In this document: positions 43,088-55,270 of the stretch, piece by piece
Layout: every line of letters starts with the position of its first letter
How positions within the stretch are numbered: position 1 is the stretch's first letter
NCBI GenBank assembly: GCA_001986395.2
Contig: MQVO02000021.1
Span: forward strand, 558,001-622,000
From: Irpex lacteus
Taxonomy: Eukaryota > Basidiomycota > Agaricomycetes > Polyporales > Irpicaceae
DNA: 64,000 nt
Reading direction: 5' to 3'
Translations under genes and position numbers: made by a program
Notes under the pieces: generated by a model
What the model was told of the DNA's origin: nothing
Seen by the model: only the letters and a program-made list of their open reading frames with translations
Database searches by the model: none

Positions 43088-45466
43088 AGCACACGAGGGG
43101 GTAGCTGAAGTCGATAAAATCGATCGTTCAATTGGCTCGCGTGGGGTAAGCAGAGAGTGTCCTGCACAGGGGTATTACGCAAGGGGACAAGCGGACTGAA
43201 CCGCTCCGCCTTGCAGATGGTGGGTGGTGGGGATGGGGGTTCGACGAAGAGCAAACAAGTCCTGCAACGTTGCAGCATCGTGTGGTCAGCACATCGCGGT
43301 TTGGACATCGAAGCACAATCCCGGCTTGATCAGGAATGGCTGAGAGAAGGACTCACTCGTCTGACCGACGCGATGGATGCACTCGCTAAGCGTCGGGATC
43401 GCCGTCGATGTCGAGGTGGACGGCGAGGAGCACAGAGAGCACGTTATCGCGAGGCGTTTGGCAATCGCCTCGAGAGCGGTGTCGGCGCGGAGGACGACGT
43501 GCCCGGATCTTTATAGCGTGTTTACTGATGCGTGACGCGTGCCTGTAGAGAGGGGGCTCTTTATATTTATTTTTACTAGATTTGCCCGCCACGCCTCTGC
43601 TGCAGCGCTGTACCACTCTGGCTAAGAGATTCAGACTAAGTCAGTCAAGAATCAGTCACGCCTAATTGCAGGAGACGAGCGAGTCTAGGTGCCTCGTGCA
43701 GTCCATCTGCATGCCTCGTGCACCTAACCACCACTGATACGGAAAACCATCAATTTCTCACCGTAATCTGTGTCCTGCTCGTCGACAATCTGCCTCATAG
43801 AGCTAATAGAGCGTAACCTGGGCGATCTCCGCGGTCGAAGAGCAAGTGGCAGAAACAAACATGAGAGTCTCGAGGAGGTCGTCAAGAGGTTTATGGGGAA
43901 ACAGTAATCCACTAATTAACTAAGGTTTCGCGAAATCCATCCGGAGATCTGTGATACTAAGATGGTAACACGTGCAAACAAACATGGGTGTCGAGGGCAT
44001 ACATGGGAGAGATGCAGTAGATGTACACATATGTGAGGGCAGTAGAGTACTTTGGAACCTACGTTTGAGCAAAAATTTGGGCATATGTTTGAGCTCCACA
44101 GCGCAAATATATGAGCGGCCTGAGAGAACGTTTGGCGAAATGTTTTGAGCGCCAAGTACATTTCGCGGCGACATCGTTGCGCTGCCTTGCGTTTTTGCTG
44201 GCTAAACAACTCGACTTTTGTGCCCAAAGCATCCTTTCATGCCGTGCAAGATTTACATGTCCGTGTATGACCAAAACTGGGAGTGCGAGCTGGGACTTTT
44301 CACTTGTCACTTCGTCAACCGCTGAGATATTTTTGGCGCTTATTGAGCCACACGGCTATATTCGCCAGCTCCAACTCATCCGTATGAGCGCAAAACTTTT
44401 GGTGTCCAAAGTACTCTAGTGCGTGGGGGAGTTGAGGAGAACGAGGAAATAATATGAGGATTTCAGGACGTTATGTCGAACAGCTGTATGTTTAGCGCTT
44501 ACCCTCAAATGGTACAAGAGCTTACGTAAGCATTGATCGACTTGGGTGAAAGTCCGGGGTCCCCGGATTGCAATCCCAAACGTTTTGCTTCCGCTCTTAC
44601 TTTAGTGGTGAGTTTCTCTAAGGTACGGTATGGGGAGTTAAATGGGATACTCAACAGATGTTCGTTCTACATACAGGCTATTTACCACAATACTTACTTA
44701 CACAAGAGACTTAGATGAAATTAAAAGTACACTCGGATACCAAGAGGATAACAGGCGGGAGCAGGCCGTCAGAGCGGAGGGAGGAATACTAGAAATATGG
44801 CAAGGCTATACGATCGGAGGACAGAATGTGAACCATATAAGATACGGAAGGTGGCAACCAATCAGAGTTGAGCGGTATGACGCATCAAGACAGCAGGAAA
44901 AGTGAACAGACCTCTCGCTATTGTTGAACGATGCAGTGGACGCGGGTGAATACATGGGGGAGGAGAGACGAAGGGAAGTAAGCAAACAGCAACTTTGACT
45001 GAGTGAAGTTACAGTTCATATTCTCGCTACGCTACTAGCTCTGCAGATGATACTTACATCAGTTGGCGCGACGAAGTTCGACGGAGCTGATCACATCTCC
45101 AAGGAAGGTGTCACTTGCTAGTATGAACCCAATTTTGGAGACAGTTTTTGCCCCCATAGTGAACAGTTACACGAGGTCCTGAGCCCGCGAAGGTCGAATG
45201 TGGCTGCTCTGCCTCAGGGAGACTATGAACAGTAGCCGCCTGTTCACAGTCCATCCTCGTCGACTCCTGTCGATTCAGACCACGTCGGAGTGATCGACAT
45301 GTATGAGTGTTAATTCCGGTCGATCGCAGCGATCAGAGGTGGGTCAGATGTAACCCACTCACCACTCATCACGACTATAGCTCCTGACCTGATGCGCTAT
45401 AAAACCCGCACGAACATTGGAGTAATCTCGTTACAACTTTCATAAGGTTTGTCTCTGGTCATCGCT
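43088..45466. other. 2.4 kb divergent gap
   Basis: No supported gene. Visible structures: an inverted repeat, TAGGTGC...GCACCTA, around a duplicated GCCTCGTGCA (about 43686-43728); a perfect 15 bp palindrome, TCCGGGGTCCCCGGA (44553-44567), inside a wider TTGGG...CCCAA pair; and a 17 bp sequence, CTCTGCCTCAGGGAGAC, at 45207-45223 that recurs at 46458-46474. A TATAAAA box at 45398-45404 serves the next gene. Confidence 0.45.
45398..45404 (+). promoter_or_regulatory. TATA box of the orphan gene at 45467
   Basis: TATAAAA lies 63 nt before the ATG. Allowing about 30 nt to the start site, this leaves a 5' leader of roughly 30 nt. Confidence 0.5.
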
Positions 45467-46326
45467 ATGACATCTCAGCAAGGCATCTCGCCCAGTCTTG
45501 AGGAGGCGATAATTCCCAAGGAAATCGAGCCCCCTTTCATACCCTTAGTTGAACGTTGGCTTCAACTGCAGCGGAAATTCGGCCAGAGATGCGCTGACTA
45601 TGAGCCAAACAATAAATCGCTTGCAGAGTATTTCAAGGTATTCATCTACCACACCTTTTTTGCTACCGATGACCAATACTCAAGTACTCAACTCCGTATC
45701 TTCAACAGGTCAGAAGCGCGCTCCTAAGCCAAATGCCACTGAGGGAAGATCAGTTATCGCGTATACCGGCACTTCTGCCCGACACCAGGTTGACCTACAA
45801 ACCTCCTACCATGTACTTCGGCTGGGTCATCGGTACCGACGAACTCGAGCGCCTGGGACGCGTGCACGACGTATATCAGAAGGAGCTGCGAGTGGACTTC
45901 TACAGCCCCGAAGACCCGCGACGCCCCAAGAGGGCAAAGCTCAATAGCCACGGAGTCTACGAAATACGTCGGGGCCGAGTTTTCGCTCCACGAGAAACAG
46001 CGGAGTTTTTGGCTCGCAAGGGAGCAAAGACACTCGGTCTCAGATGTGGCTACAAAGCGAAATCAAGTTGTTTCATGAACAAGCATATCACACAAGACTT
46101 CGATACATACAATGAGCAGAAGATAGCATTCATCAGTATCTACTCCAATCTCGACTTACTGCCGGAGAGGCAGGCTAAGGAGCCGTTACCGACACCCGAC
46201 AATATTCGCGAGTTTCGAGAATGGCTTGGCCTTGGGACAGAGAGGGAGCCAGGATGGTGGTTTGGATATCTCGGGCTCGCCAAAATCACTTGGAGGCAGC
46301 TTGAACAGTGCATGATATTGTCGTAA
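45467..46326 (+). CDS. Orphan protein, 262 residues, two exons
   Basis: I do not recognise a family. Exon 1 is 45467-45637 (MTSQQGISPSLEEAIIPKEI to SLAEYFK), the intron 45638-45708 (71 nt) and exon 2 45709-46326 (VRSALLSQMPLRED to QLEQCMILS). The TATA box upstream and clean splice phases support it as a gene. The sequence is globular and rich in aromatic residues: PPTMYFGWVIGTDELERLGR, RVFAPRETAEFLARKGAKTL, IAFISIYSNLDLLPER, EREPGWWFGYLGLAKITW. It has no signal peptide, membrane segment or zinc motif. It converges with the PD-(D/E)XK-like gene at 47072, another apparently lineage-restricted protein. A perfect 17 bp direct repeat lies on both sides (45207 and 46458). Confidence 0.7.
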
Positions 46327-47071
46327 CGCTCAGGTCTTAGGTCTTAGGAATAGATTTTATTGGTTTCGATTCGGGCCTTTGTCACTAAGTGTCCTTTAAT
46401 AAAGCCACTGCATACACTTTTTGACTCGAGTTCTGGTGCGACTCAAAAAACCCTCTCCTCTGCCTCAGGGAGACCGGCGCCAGGCGGCTAAAACTTGAAG
46501 GCAACGGTTTGCGGCCTCAGCGCTCAGCCGCGGATGTGACCAGCTGTGACGGCTGACTCAGCTTCCTCATTGGGACATCGCTGAGCGCTGGCTTGCCCAG
46601 TGGCAGTCTGTGGCAGTTCAAACTCGATAGGGCTGCCGCGGGCTGGCAGCAGGAATCTTGCTCTCAGAGTACAAGTATCACTAGCAGTTTGAGCATGATA
46701 TTCATGCATGTTCATACGATAAAATCTTGTGTACAGCGGGAACGAACTTGAGTGGCGACCAGGTGGGAGCTTGAGGCGCCTAAATATTAGCGAAAAAGGT
46801 GATTCCTGCAGCTTAGACGCGTATCGCTATTCGGTGTGGTAAGCTTGCTCTGAGAGCAAGAAAAAAAAGGTGGTTCCTGTAGCTTAGACGCGTACCGCTA
46901 TTCGTAAGCTTGCTCTGAGAGCAAGAAAGAGCAAGAACGTTCAACGTTCACATCACTCTCAGGCTTCAATCCATTATACGAGTCTTGAATACAAGCACAA
47001 GATCCTTACATAGGAATACATGGACCATACTGTCCAAACAGGTAATATAGTAATGCAGACGAGACAAACAA
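46327..47071. other. Convergent gap with hairpin-bearing repeats
   Basis: Beyond the second copy of the 17 bp repeat (46458-46474), this gap contains a two-copy tandem repeat listed separately. A related TTGCTCTCAGAG piece occurs near 46657. No coding sequence is supported. Confidence 0.5.
46794..46925 (+). repeat. Two-copy tandem repeat with an internal perfect hairpin
   Basis: Copy 1 (about 46794-46860) and copy 2 (about 46863-46925) share AAAGGTGRTTCCTGYAGC, TTAGACGCGTAYCGCTATTCG and TAAGCTTGCTCTGAGAGCAA. They differ by a few substitutions and a 6 nt insertion in copy 1. Each ends with CTTGCTCTGAGAGCAAG, a 7 bp stem with a TGA loop. It lies between two convergent genes, so roles in transcript ends or as a transposon scar are possible; neither is shown. 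Confidence 0.7.
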
Positions 47072-48127
47072 CTAAGTTCTCCCACCGCCATCCGCCTGAG
47101 CTTTACCGCGGCTCGCATGTTCAAGCTGCATTGAAGCAAGTTGCCACTGGTGGCTCTTCGTCAACTCTCTCTTGATCACGGGGTTGAAGTCGCGGCTTCC
47201 GATGTTCACCAGACGCAACATCTTTGGCGACTTCGGCGATACAGCCATCGTAAGGTCCTTCCATGCAGGCCTGTAATCGTTGTTCACTTTTTCTAAGAGT
47301 CGGTTTTTCTCCAATGCTTCACGATGAAACCATCGAAGCTTGCAGCGATCCTCGATGTTGCTCATGTGGAGGATTACGGTTTGTTGCCGGTACTCTGCGA
47401 ATGCATTGCGAACTTGCTCGTACACTTGTTTACGCATCTCTTCCTCGAAGACGTACTCGAGGTACTGAAGCGTGGGTTCGAATGTGGTGTTGAGACTCAC
47501 AGCCTTCACTTCCACAAGCAGGAGTATCCGAGAATAAGGCTGAAATGCTGGGTTTAAGGGCTTCCCAGTAAACCTGTAGGCTTTGCTAGGGAGATGAGGG
47601 GTCCAGTGTAGGACGAGCCCAAAATCTGGACGGCGTGACTTATCCCGCGGTTTGACGACTGCCGCAGTGTTGCTGTCGACCAACTGACTCGGACTTTGTG
47701 AGTCAACCGCGCTAGCCGCGTCAAATGCGAGAACGGTCGAATTTGCTGTACTCCACGTCTTAAGAATTCTTGCGCGACTGCGTGTATGGTATCGGTCTTG
47801 GCCATCGACCTGGACTTGGGAGCCATCATCTGCAATCAATCCTTGAGTAATCAGCAGCTATCACAAATAACTATACAAAACCCAATCACCTCGACCCTCG
47901 GACCAATACAACTCCGTGACTGGCAGCTGTGGAATTACTTCGATGAACTTGTTTAAGTTCATCAACTCGGGAGTCATAGAAGTCGATTGCAACTGGGCGT
48001 CGCCGAGATGTCTGAGCCAAGTATTCACAAAACCATAGCATCCTTCTTCTCGCTCCGCTTGCCTACTATCTTCGAGTTGACTGCTGAACCAGAAAACGTT
48101 TAAGCCCTTCAAGTCGGTCTTGTCCAT
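47072..48127 (-). CDS. Orphan protein with PD-(D/E)XK nuclease-like signature, 331 residues
   Basis: Exon 1 is 47890-48127 (MDKTDLKGLNVFWFSSQLED to YWSEGR), the intron 47830-47889 (60 nt) and exon 2 47072-47829, to a stop after ASRGKAQADGGGRT. No family name is recognised. The middle carries RRPDFGLVLHW, then 37 residues further LLLVEVKAVSL; that is, PD (147-148) and E-x-K (186-188), each next to a hydrophobic strand. This is the layout of the PD-(D/E)XK nuclease fold. A helical segment follows (YLEYVFEEEMRKQVYEQVRN) and a His/Arg-rich part (HMSNIEDRCKLRWFHREALE). Many basidiomycetes carry expanded families of such orphan proteins, so it could be a domesticated mobile-element or defence-related nuclease. 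That is inference; a catalytically dead fold is equally possible. Confidence 0.7.
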
Positions 48128-49280
48128 TGTTACTAGAGGTTGCCAAGTCGATGAGCTGCGGAGTAATCAACGAAGGTACTGTGCACCCAAAAGCTGGGGA
48201 ATATTGCGACGAGTGGGGGCTATAGCTCGTACTAGTGGAAGGACGATGGACGATGAACAGGGGCGAATTAATGGAAGACACGAACGACAACATCGCAACG
48301 GCAGCTGGCCAGTCAGCCAGGAAGTGGCTGGCAGCCATGACATCGGTGATCATCATGGTCGCCTCTTGACGTTAGAATCCCAACCGTCACACTATCACTG
48401 GCATAGGACATAATGCATGCTGCTACCATAAAGACCAGCAAGCTCAGGTTGATGTCACCGGTACCTTCATGAGCATACTTACTTGTCGTACGTCGCACTT
48501 GCATATCAGTCCTTTGGCCAGAATTTTATTTTTACACCAAGAGCTCCCATACACAAGTACGTCCTATGAAACATAGGCATCACAACTATATGCTCAAATT
48601 TTGAAGTTACTCATCGTGATACTATAGGAACTCACTGTGTCTTGAGACCATTAATATTGTACACATATCGGGCACTGTAGATGCTCGCAATCGTACTGAT
48701 AGAGTACACCAGGCTGGATATATACACACTATACTCGCACCAGCAACAAGAGCGAACTGTGAAGCGTCACGAGAATATTTCAGATGCCCAGGCTGACCCT
48801 ACGCTCAGTTCACGTCCGTTGTGAATACTTTGTGGACTGAGCCTTGGGCCATGTACAATGATTTACTGAAAGTGGTAAAGAAAATATGTACCTGGACTAG
48901 AGCGAGAGCTCGTGACGTGATCGGCGAGACATATGTCTATAACATTCTGCGAGATGTATCCAGACGACAAGGAAAACAAATAAGTTACATGAACGTCATA
49001 TATACGCGTGAGTGGAATGGAGGTTGCAATTAAGTATCCACATATGAGAGCAGTCCGTGTGGGGATTGTATGTTGAGAAATATTCGATGAAGAAAGATGA
49101 GAACCTGTATATCACAGCCCTACATTATGGATGTCGTGAGGGTGAGGGCCGTAGGGAGGACCCTCCAAAATCATAACAAGAAAACACAAGAAAACCTCGG
49201 CCATGGATCAGTCCTGCGGGGGGCGCGCCACCGGAGCGTTCCCACTTTTGCGCACACGTGATGTACGAGCCACGCGAGCA
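48128..49280. other. 1.15 kb gap
   Basis: Promoter side of the PD-(D/E)XK-like gene and 3' side of the bestrophin-like gene. Short frames only; nothing supported. Confidence 0.5.
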
Positions 49281-51504
49281 TTATGAATGGCGCGTCATCT
49301 CATCGACGTCCCTCCAACTCTTGAGAAGGGTCTTGCGGATATGATGCATGCCTGTGTCGAGCCCATGGTACGAGTGTTCGACGTCGTCCATCATCTCTTT
49401 GGCGTTCCGGCGGTCGGCGGGTGCGAACGGTTGGTTCCACTGGGAGAAGATGAAGCTCTCTGGGTCCGGTGTTGTGTGCTAAGGAGAGGAGAAAGGCGTA
49501 GAGTAATGAGTAATTGGTGGGGTGAGGAGATTAATTCGGAGAGTGATTGTGATTGTGATGATTGTGATGAGCGGGGTACTTACCGCCGTGACCTCATGCA
49601 ACTCTCGTTGGATCGCAAGGCAGAAAATGTCAAGGTCTGTTGAAGTTACCCGGGTCAGTTTCCAGCCTACTTCCCAACTCCTCATGTCTACTTACCAAGA
49701 TCGTTCAAATCGTAGTTGAACGGGTTCTCGCTGTAGGAAGATCAAAGTCATATTAGTTTCCTGATATACGAGTGTGGAAAAACGACAAGAAGCGTATGTG
49801 CGTACATTTCTTGACCAATCTCGAGGAAACCGATGAGAAGGAAGGAAGCGAAAGCCGTGGCGCTGCATGACAATGATGAATAAGTAGCTGGTTTTGCATC
49901 TCTGCATTTGAATGGTCGCTCACGGGATGGTAAGCCACTTGAATGCGCTGTAGATTTGGAACTACATTGAACGCAAATCAGTCAGACTTTGAGAACAATA
50001 TGATGGAGATAGATATGCATACCGGAAGGAAGAACAAATACAACCTACGCAAATTAAAAGATGAGCCATCAGGGCAACAAAGCAAATGTGAATCAAGAAA
50101 CTTACCAAAGCGAGATCCTCAGATGCGCCTGATACGCAAACGGCAGCGGCGTGTTTTTGATCCTCTCCAAGTTCACCACAGTATCCTGCAGGGACGTAAT
50201 CGCATTGTTCATAGCCGTCGCGGACGCAGGCGTCAACAATCCCTGCCTCATCAACGACGAGAAGTAAGTCGTCAAGAACAGCGCAATCTCCACGGGCACA
50301 TTCGAGTCCGCTGCCTCCGGCCTGATCTTCTTACCCGTGAACGAACGCCCACGGGCAGAGGTAGGTAGCTCAGGCTTCTTGTAACGTCTGAACGGACGAT
50401 TGATGATCTTGAAGATACGCAGGAAGGGGAAGTAGTCGTAGAGACTCGCCACGGGTGGGTTGCGCGCCGGTTGGAGAGGGTGTTCACTGGGGAGGACGGG
50501 TAGGGCGGCTTCAGGGTCGAAGGTCTTGGAGCGCTTGAGACGACCTTGGGAGTTGTACCAGATTTGGGAGTCGCGCTTTTCGGATTCGGTGAGCTCGTCG
50601 CTGCCGCGCAGTCCGGAGATAGGCGAGGGGTCGGTGTTGGCGCGACTGGGGACTGCCATGGTGGATGCGCGGGAGACGAGGTGGTGTCCATGGATCGTCT
50701 TGTGCGTGTCGTGGTCCATGTTAGAGGCTCTCCAGAGAGGCAGCATGTCCTCCTCAGAAGCCTTGTCGACGTGAGTGCTGAATCTTGGCAGGAAGGAGAT
50801 AAGAGGATATAAATCCGCGTAGTAGACGCCGCCCTCTCCTCGCAACATATGCTGGTGCGAGTTAGTAACGCGAATACCTCAGGTTGCGCGAATGAACGCA
50901 CTTTCACTGCGACTGAATATGCCTGCACTAAGTTGATCATACTCTTCTTCTCAATGACGACCTCGAGGTGTGGTCGTTTCTCGCCAGTAGCCTTGTTGAC
51001 GCGATCAAAAGGCACATGAATCCAAATCTGACAGGTCGATCGTTAGCGTAGTGTTTAGGTTGTCAGTAATATGGAAAACAGAAGCTACATACCACTTGAG
51101 CAAGGTTCCTTGACGCAATAGCGATATTGGTCCACAACTTCCTACCCTCCGAGAATCTACATAGGTACCACGGTTCCTGTGAGCGCGGCGGTCATTGATG
51201 GCAAGATGCTAGACGCACCTCTCGTATGCGGTTGATGTCCTAAACGAGATGACCAAACCGAGAACCGTACCAAGAACGGTGAGCATCTGATTCGATATCG
51301 CCAACGAATGAGGGGTCAATTCGGAAACCAGAACGACCACTGGGTACTTGTCATTAGCACCATGACTAAGTGACAAAACCGAAAACACCTACTCGCGCCG
51401 ATGGCACTGAAGAAGAGCACCTCTGGCCATATGTCGTTGATTACTGTGGCCTTGAACTTTTTGTAAAAGTGACCTCCGGCAAAGAGGGGATTCGTTGCGA
51501 CCAT
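49281..51504 (-). CDS. Bestrophin-family (UPF0187) anion channel, many exons
   Basis: Membrane channel of the bestrophin/YneE-like family, probably a chloride or other anion channel. Start MVATNPLFAGGHFYKKFKA at 51504; stop TAA 49281-49283. Recognisable exons: ATVINDIWPEVLFFSAIGA (first helix region), MVVLVSELTPHSLAISNQML, TVLGTVLGLVISFRTSTAYE, FDRVNKATGEKRPHLEVVIE, KKSMINLVQAYSVAVK, GVYYADLYPLISFLPRF, a long polar insert (about 50420-50760), FAYQAHLRISLW, IYSAFKWLTIP, NPFNYDLNDL, DLDIFCLAIQRELHEVTA and a tail ending GMHHIRKTLLKSWRDVDEM. NPFGxDxxDLxLD-type wording is characteristic of the family. I joined the first intron as GTAGGTG to ACCCAG because only that acceptor keeps the frame. No lesion was found in the exons read. 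Confidence 0.87.
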
Positions 51505-53216
51505 GACGGGCTAACTCCTTGCTCGTACGACAACTCTCAGCAGCTCAACCTCTCAACGCGTGCAATCAACCACGCAAGACGACTCCTGGGACGAAGAAGA
51601 AGAAGTAAAAGGAAAGGAAAAGGGAGCGTGGGGGGTCCGTGCACAGGGCGACCTTTTATTTATTCCATCGCTTGTTAGCGAGGGAATATATACGAGACGT
51701 GCCCCAGAGACCACGGACGCCCGATGCAGATGGCCTTGTGAGAGATTCAGTGATGGCGATCAAATAACGATCAACGCATGTTTGTTCCTTCACCTCGCCG
51801 CCCGCATAAAACCTGGTCTGGACCAGCGTCGCGATGTCCTCATCGCCAGCCTGAAACATCTCAGCCTCCCTCAGTCGCCGGCCCTGGGTGTCTGAACTGC
51901 TCAACTTATGTTCCTCAATATTCACAGCAAAAAGCGATGTAGGTTTCTTTGGTCACCAGTGGCTTGAAGAAGCCCTCGTATCATAGCACGGACGTTGCTT
52001 ACACTTCTCGACAGCTTCGGGTCAACAAGGCACGATATAGAAATTGCCAGGATTTCTCATAGCCTAAATGATTGGTCGGCGCAGTCCCAGGCCGTCCACT
52101 TGGCACTGGGCACACTCGCCCGCAACCGTACAGGTATGACTGGGATTTTATCCGCCAAGAAAACAATAAAGTATCCATGAATCTCTGCCATCCCAAAAGC
52201 CGTTGTCAGAAGCGACTGTATGGAATTGCGTGCGGAGAGACATACTCTTGCGAACGGCCTCACCTCTCTCCAAACAAAATCACCCACAGAAGCTGGTAGA
52301 AAGTTGAAAACACGTATCCGCCGGCTGTCGCAACGGCTCGTGTGTCCGTTGTTAACCTCTTGACAGCTCGTCGTCTATCCCACTACTCAATGGCCCCAAC
52401 GGGAAAGTCTTGAAACCATCGCAAATAAACAGTGCACGACTTGCAGCCTCTTGCAGCAGCCTGGCCTCATTGTTTGACGGCGATTGCGCCGTTCCGGTGA
52501 GAATAACGTCTAATAACGTATGAAGATGGGCGCGGCCAATCTTGTACCGCATTGATATCGATGTCGTCTATTGGGTGTTACCCGAGGTACGTACTTGAGT
52601 ACACGTACATAATATACTTGCATACCTATGCGGTGACCTCAACAGTCCACTGTGAATGTCAGCTTCCACTGTTAAAGAACGATCTACAACACTCTCGGTA
52701 GTAAGTGGTGCTATGGTCGAGGACATCATACACGGCCCATACCCATCATGACCTGATCCCGTACCGCTTGAACTACATGGCGTAGACCAGCTATTTATAC
52801 ACAAGTATCAGCAGCGCACAGATGAGGGATGTCATCATGATCAGTACTAGTGCTTACATAGTGCTACTGCAACGTTTCATCTTCGGCCTCTGGATCAATC
52901 TCACTTATCAGGTTCGAGTCAGCCGTGCATCTATGTACCAGTGCAGACAGTTGTAAACAGCCATTGATCAACACAGTGACTGTTGAACTAACGATCGGTG
53001 GTATGCAGTGCCAGTACTCTAGTGATCTCATAGTCACTGCTCGTCATTACCATTCAAGACTTTACATATCTGTTCAATTCCATCGCTTCCGAAGATGTAA
53101 CTGCAACAGCGTCTCGCGTCAGCAGACGGATTGGTGCAAACATATTCCACCCGTTCTTTCCCGTATCATGCTGATTCTATGATGCCAAAACACAGATGAG
53201 CCTCACGTACGTGTCC
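51505..53216. other. 1.7 kb gap
   Basis: Upstream of the bestrophin-like gene and downstream of the MFS gene. Frames of up to about 100 residues occur on both strands but show no family or splice support; nothing is called. Confidence 0.45.
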
Positions 53217-55270
53217 CTAGCTGGTCTTCTGAGTGGAGAAGCCAAGGTCCATCCATTTGCGCATACGTTCTCCGTATACAATCACCAGGATAATCAATCT
53301 GGACAACATCATAAGAAATCCAGCCACGCACACACGGAGTGACTGTAAAATCACTCACCCGTATCCCAGCCAAGAGATGACGGCAACACCAGAGAATGCG
53401 ATCGCCACGCCGAATTTCTCTATAGCGGGTAGAAAAAGGCCCACGGCAGCTGCGACGATGAGGTTACGTGTTGCCCTGCGATCCCAGTAGATTAGCTTCG
53501 AAGGCCGACACCGTCGTGACAGAAGTATACACACATATTCGCGGCCGTGACTTCTGCACTTCGATCGTGCAATATATCAATGAGATACGCACTTGCTGGG
53601 TTGAACACAATCGCAACCTAAGGGAGCTCGCTCATCAGAAACACGCGTCTTGGGTCTCATGTAAACAACTCACCCCTATGCCATTGACAATGAGGCATAT
53701 CATGTTTGGAATGAACGATCCATTGCCTTTCCAAAACTGTGTCAAGAGTCCCGACACGAGTATTGACATGGGCGCGAGGACTGCTCCTCCGAGATACGTC
53801 GCCCGAAGACGGTCCTCTCCGATCCACACGCCGTTTCGTCCTTTTCGCAGGGAGATGAGTACTCGGTCTGAGTAGGGTCCCGCCCAAGATGAACCGACTG
53901 TGTGTTTTTCAGATATTGCTTTTAAATTAGAACGATGATGTGGGTTCACTTACTGACGTTGCCCAACCCTACCGGGATGCACATGGCACCGATGATGGCT
54001 TCGTTGGTGATGCCATATTTGACACCCTAAGGAGATATCAATAGGTGATTTAGGAGCTGGAAAAAAAGGTTTGACATACGAAGGTGTATGCAATGGGAAT
54101 AAGGAGCACTGTTCTCAGTCGTTAGGAATCAATAAACGCAGTCCTCGACATACCCGTCACACTCACTGAAATCCGTCAAAACAATCAATCCCTGTGCGAT
54201 CGACTATTCACAGATCAGCATCTTTGCAGCCTTTGTATGACAGCTAGCTTTCACTCACCACAAGAAGAACATTAGGACTCCTGAGCAGCGTCAAGTTCGT
54301 GAGAGGGTTGAGCCACACCCATTTCGGTCTACCTTCCGCGTTGATTTGTCTGTCGACGCCACGAGTTCCAGGATGGCTCGTCTCGGGTTGGAATATCGCT
54401 GTCAACACAAACGCGAGAGCTGCCGCTCCAGCAATCTGATATTGTGTCATTCTCCAGTCCCAAAAATGCGCTGAAAAACCGGATACTGTCGGAGCCAAGG
54501 CCATTCCGAACAGGACAGCCTAAAATGATACTGTCAGGAAGAGAAACAGACACACATATAGGATCATGATACTCACACCAAAGTATGCTCCCGAGGCAGC
54601 TCCTCGTTCTTCCATCTTATAGATGTCTGCAATCACAGCGATACCGACGGAGTGGCCACTCGATGCTCCGAACGCTTGTAGCACCCTCCAAACCAACAAC
54701 TGAGCGACATTGGTCGCCACACCTGAGCCTATGGATCCCCATACAGTGATGAACATCGAAAGCAGCAAAACCGGCCGCCGTCCGTCTGCGTGAAAGTCAT
54801 AGGCAACTTGATAAAATATGAGATGCAAATCTATGGTACTCACAGAAGCCCGAATACGACGCCCACATGAGACTGCCAAGTGCGTTTGCGAACATGGAAA
54901 GACTCACTGACAATCTAGAGTGCGAAAACTACGTCAGAGAAGGGCAACCAAACGATCAAGCCCAAAGTACCCACCCAACGACTGGACCGGTCGAGTGCAG
55001 ATCCCTTGCAATTTGTGGTATTAGAGGTACAAATGATCCTGATGACCAGACTGCGAAGATAATTCTAATGTTAACCAGCTGCCAATTGACCGCGACGGGA
55101 CCTGTAGTTCACTACTCACATGGCAATGTGGCAATGAGTGCCGTCACAGCTACAATTAGCCATTTTCGTCCCCTTGAGAATCTTCCGTATATCGCTTCAT
55201 ATTGGTCAGCGAGAGGGTCCGACGACTCTGTCTCGGTCAGCAGTGGTGTTTCTTCCGTGGACAGTGTCAT
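53217..55270 (-). CDS. Major facilitator superfamily transporter, drug:proton antiporter type
   Basis: Start MTLSTEETPLLTETESSDPL at 55270, an acidic cytoplasmic leader with a dileucine-like TPLL motif; stop TAG 53217-53219 after MRKWMDLGFSTQKTS. Spliced pieces: RKWLIVAVTALIATLP (TM1), SMFANALGSLMWASYSGFYG, RRPVLLLSMFITVWGSIGSG, LVWRVLQAFGASSGHSVGIA, VIADIYKMEERGAASGAYFG (a common DHA1 wording), WDWRMTQYQIAGAAALAFVL, LLRSPNVLLV, GPYSDRVLISLRKGRNG, FIPNMICLIVNGIG, VAAAVGLFLPAIEKFGVAIA, SWLGYG and LIILVIVYGERMRKW. This agrees with a 12-helix exporter of the polyamine/multidrug type. The last intron (GTGAGTG to GTCCAG) is in phase. I did not check every junction base by base; no stop was seen. 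Confidence 0.85.

Noticed and set aside
43157..43516. Plus frame of 119 residues upstream of the coiled-coil gene
   Set aside because: No splice or domain support; lies in the presumed 5' leader and promoter of the minus-strand gene.
52900..52935. GGTTCGAGTC as a tRNA B box
   Set aside because: No matching A box or foldable acceptor stem around it.
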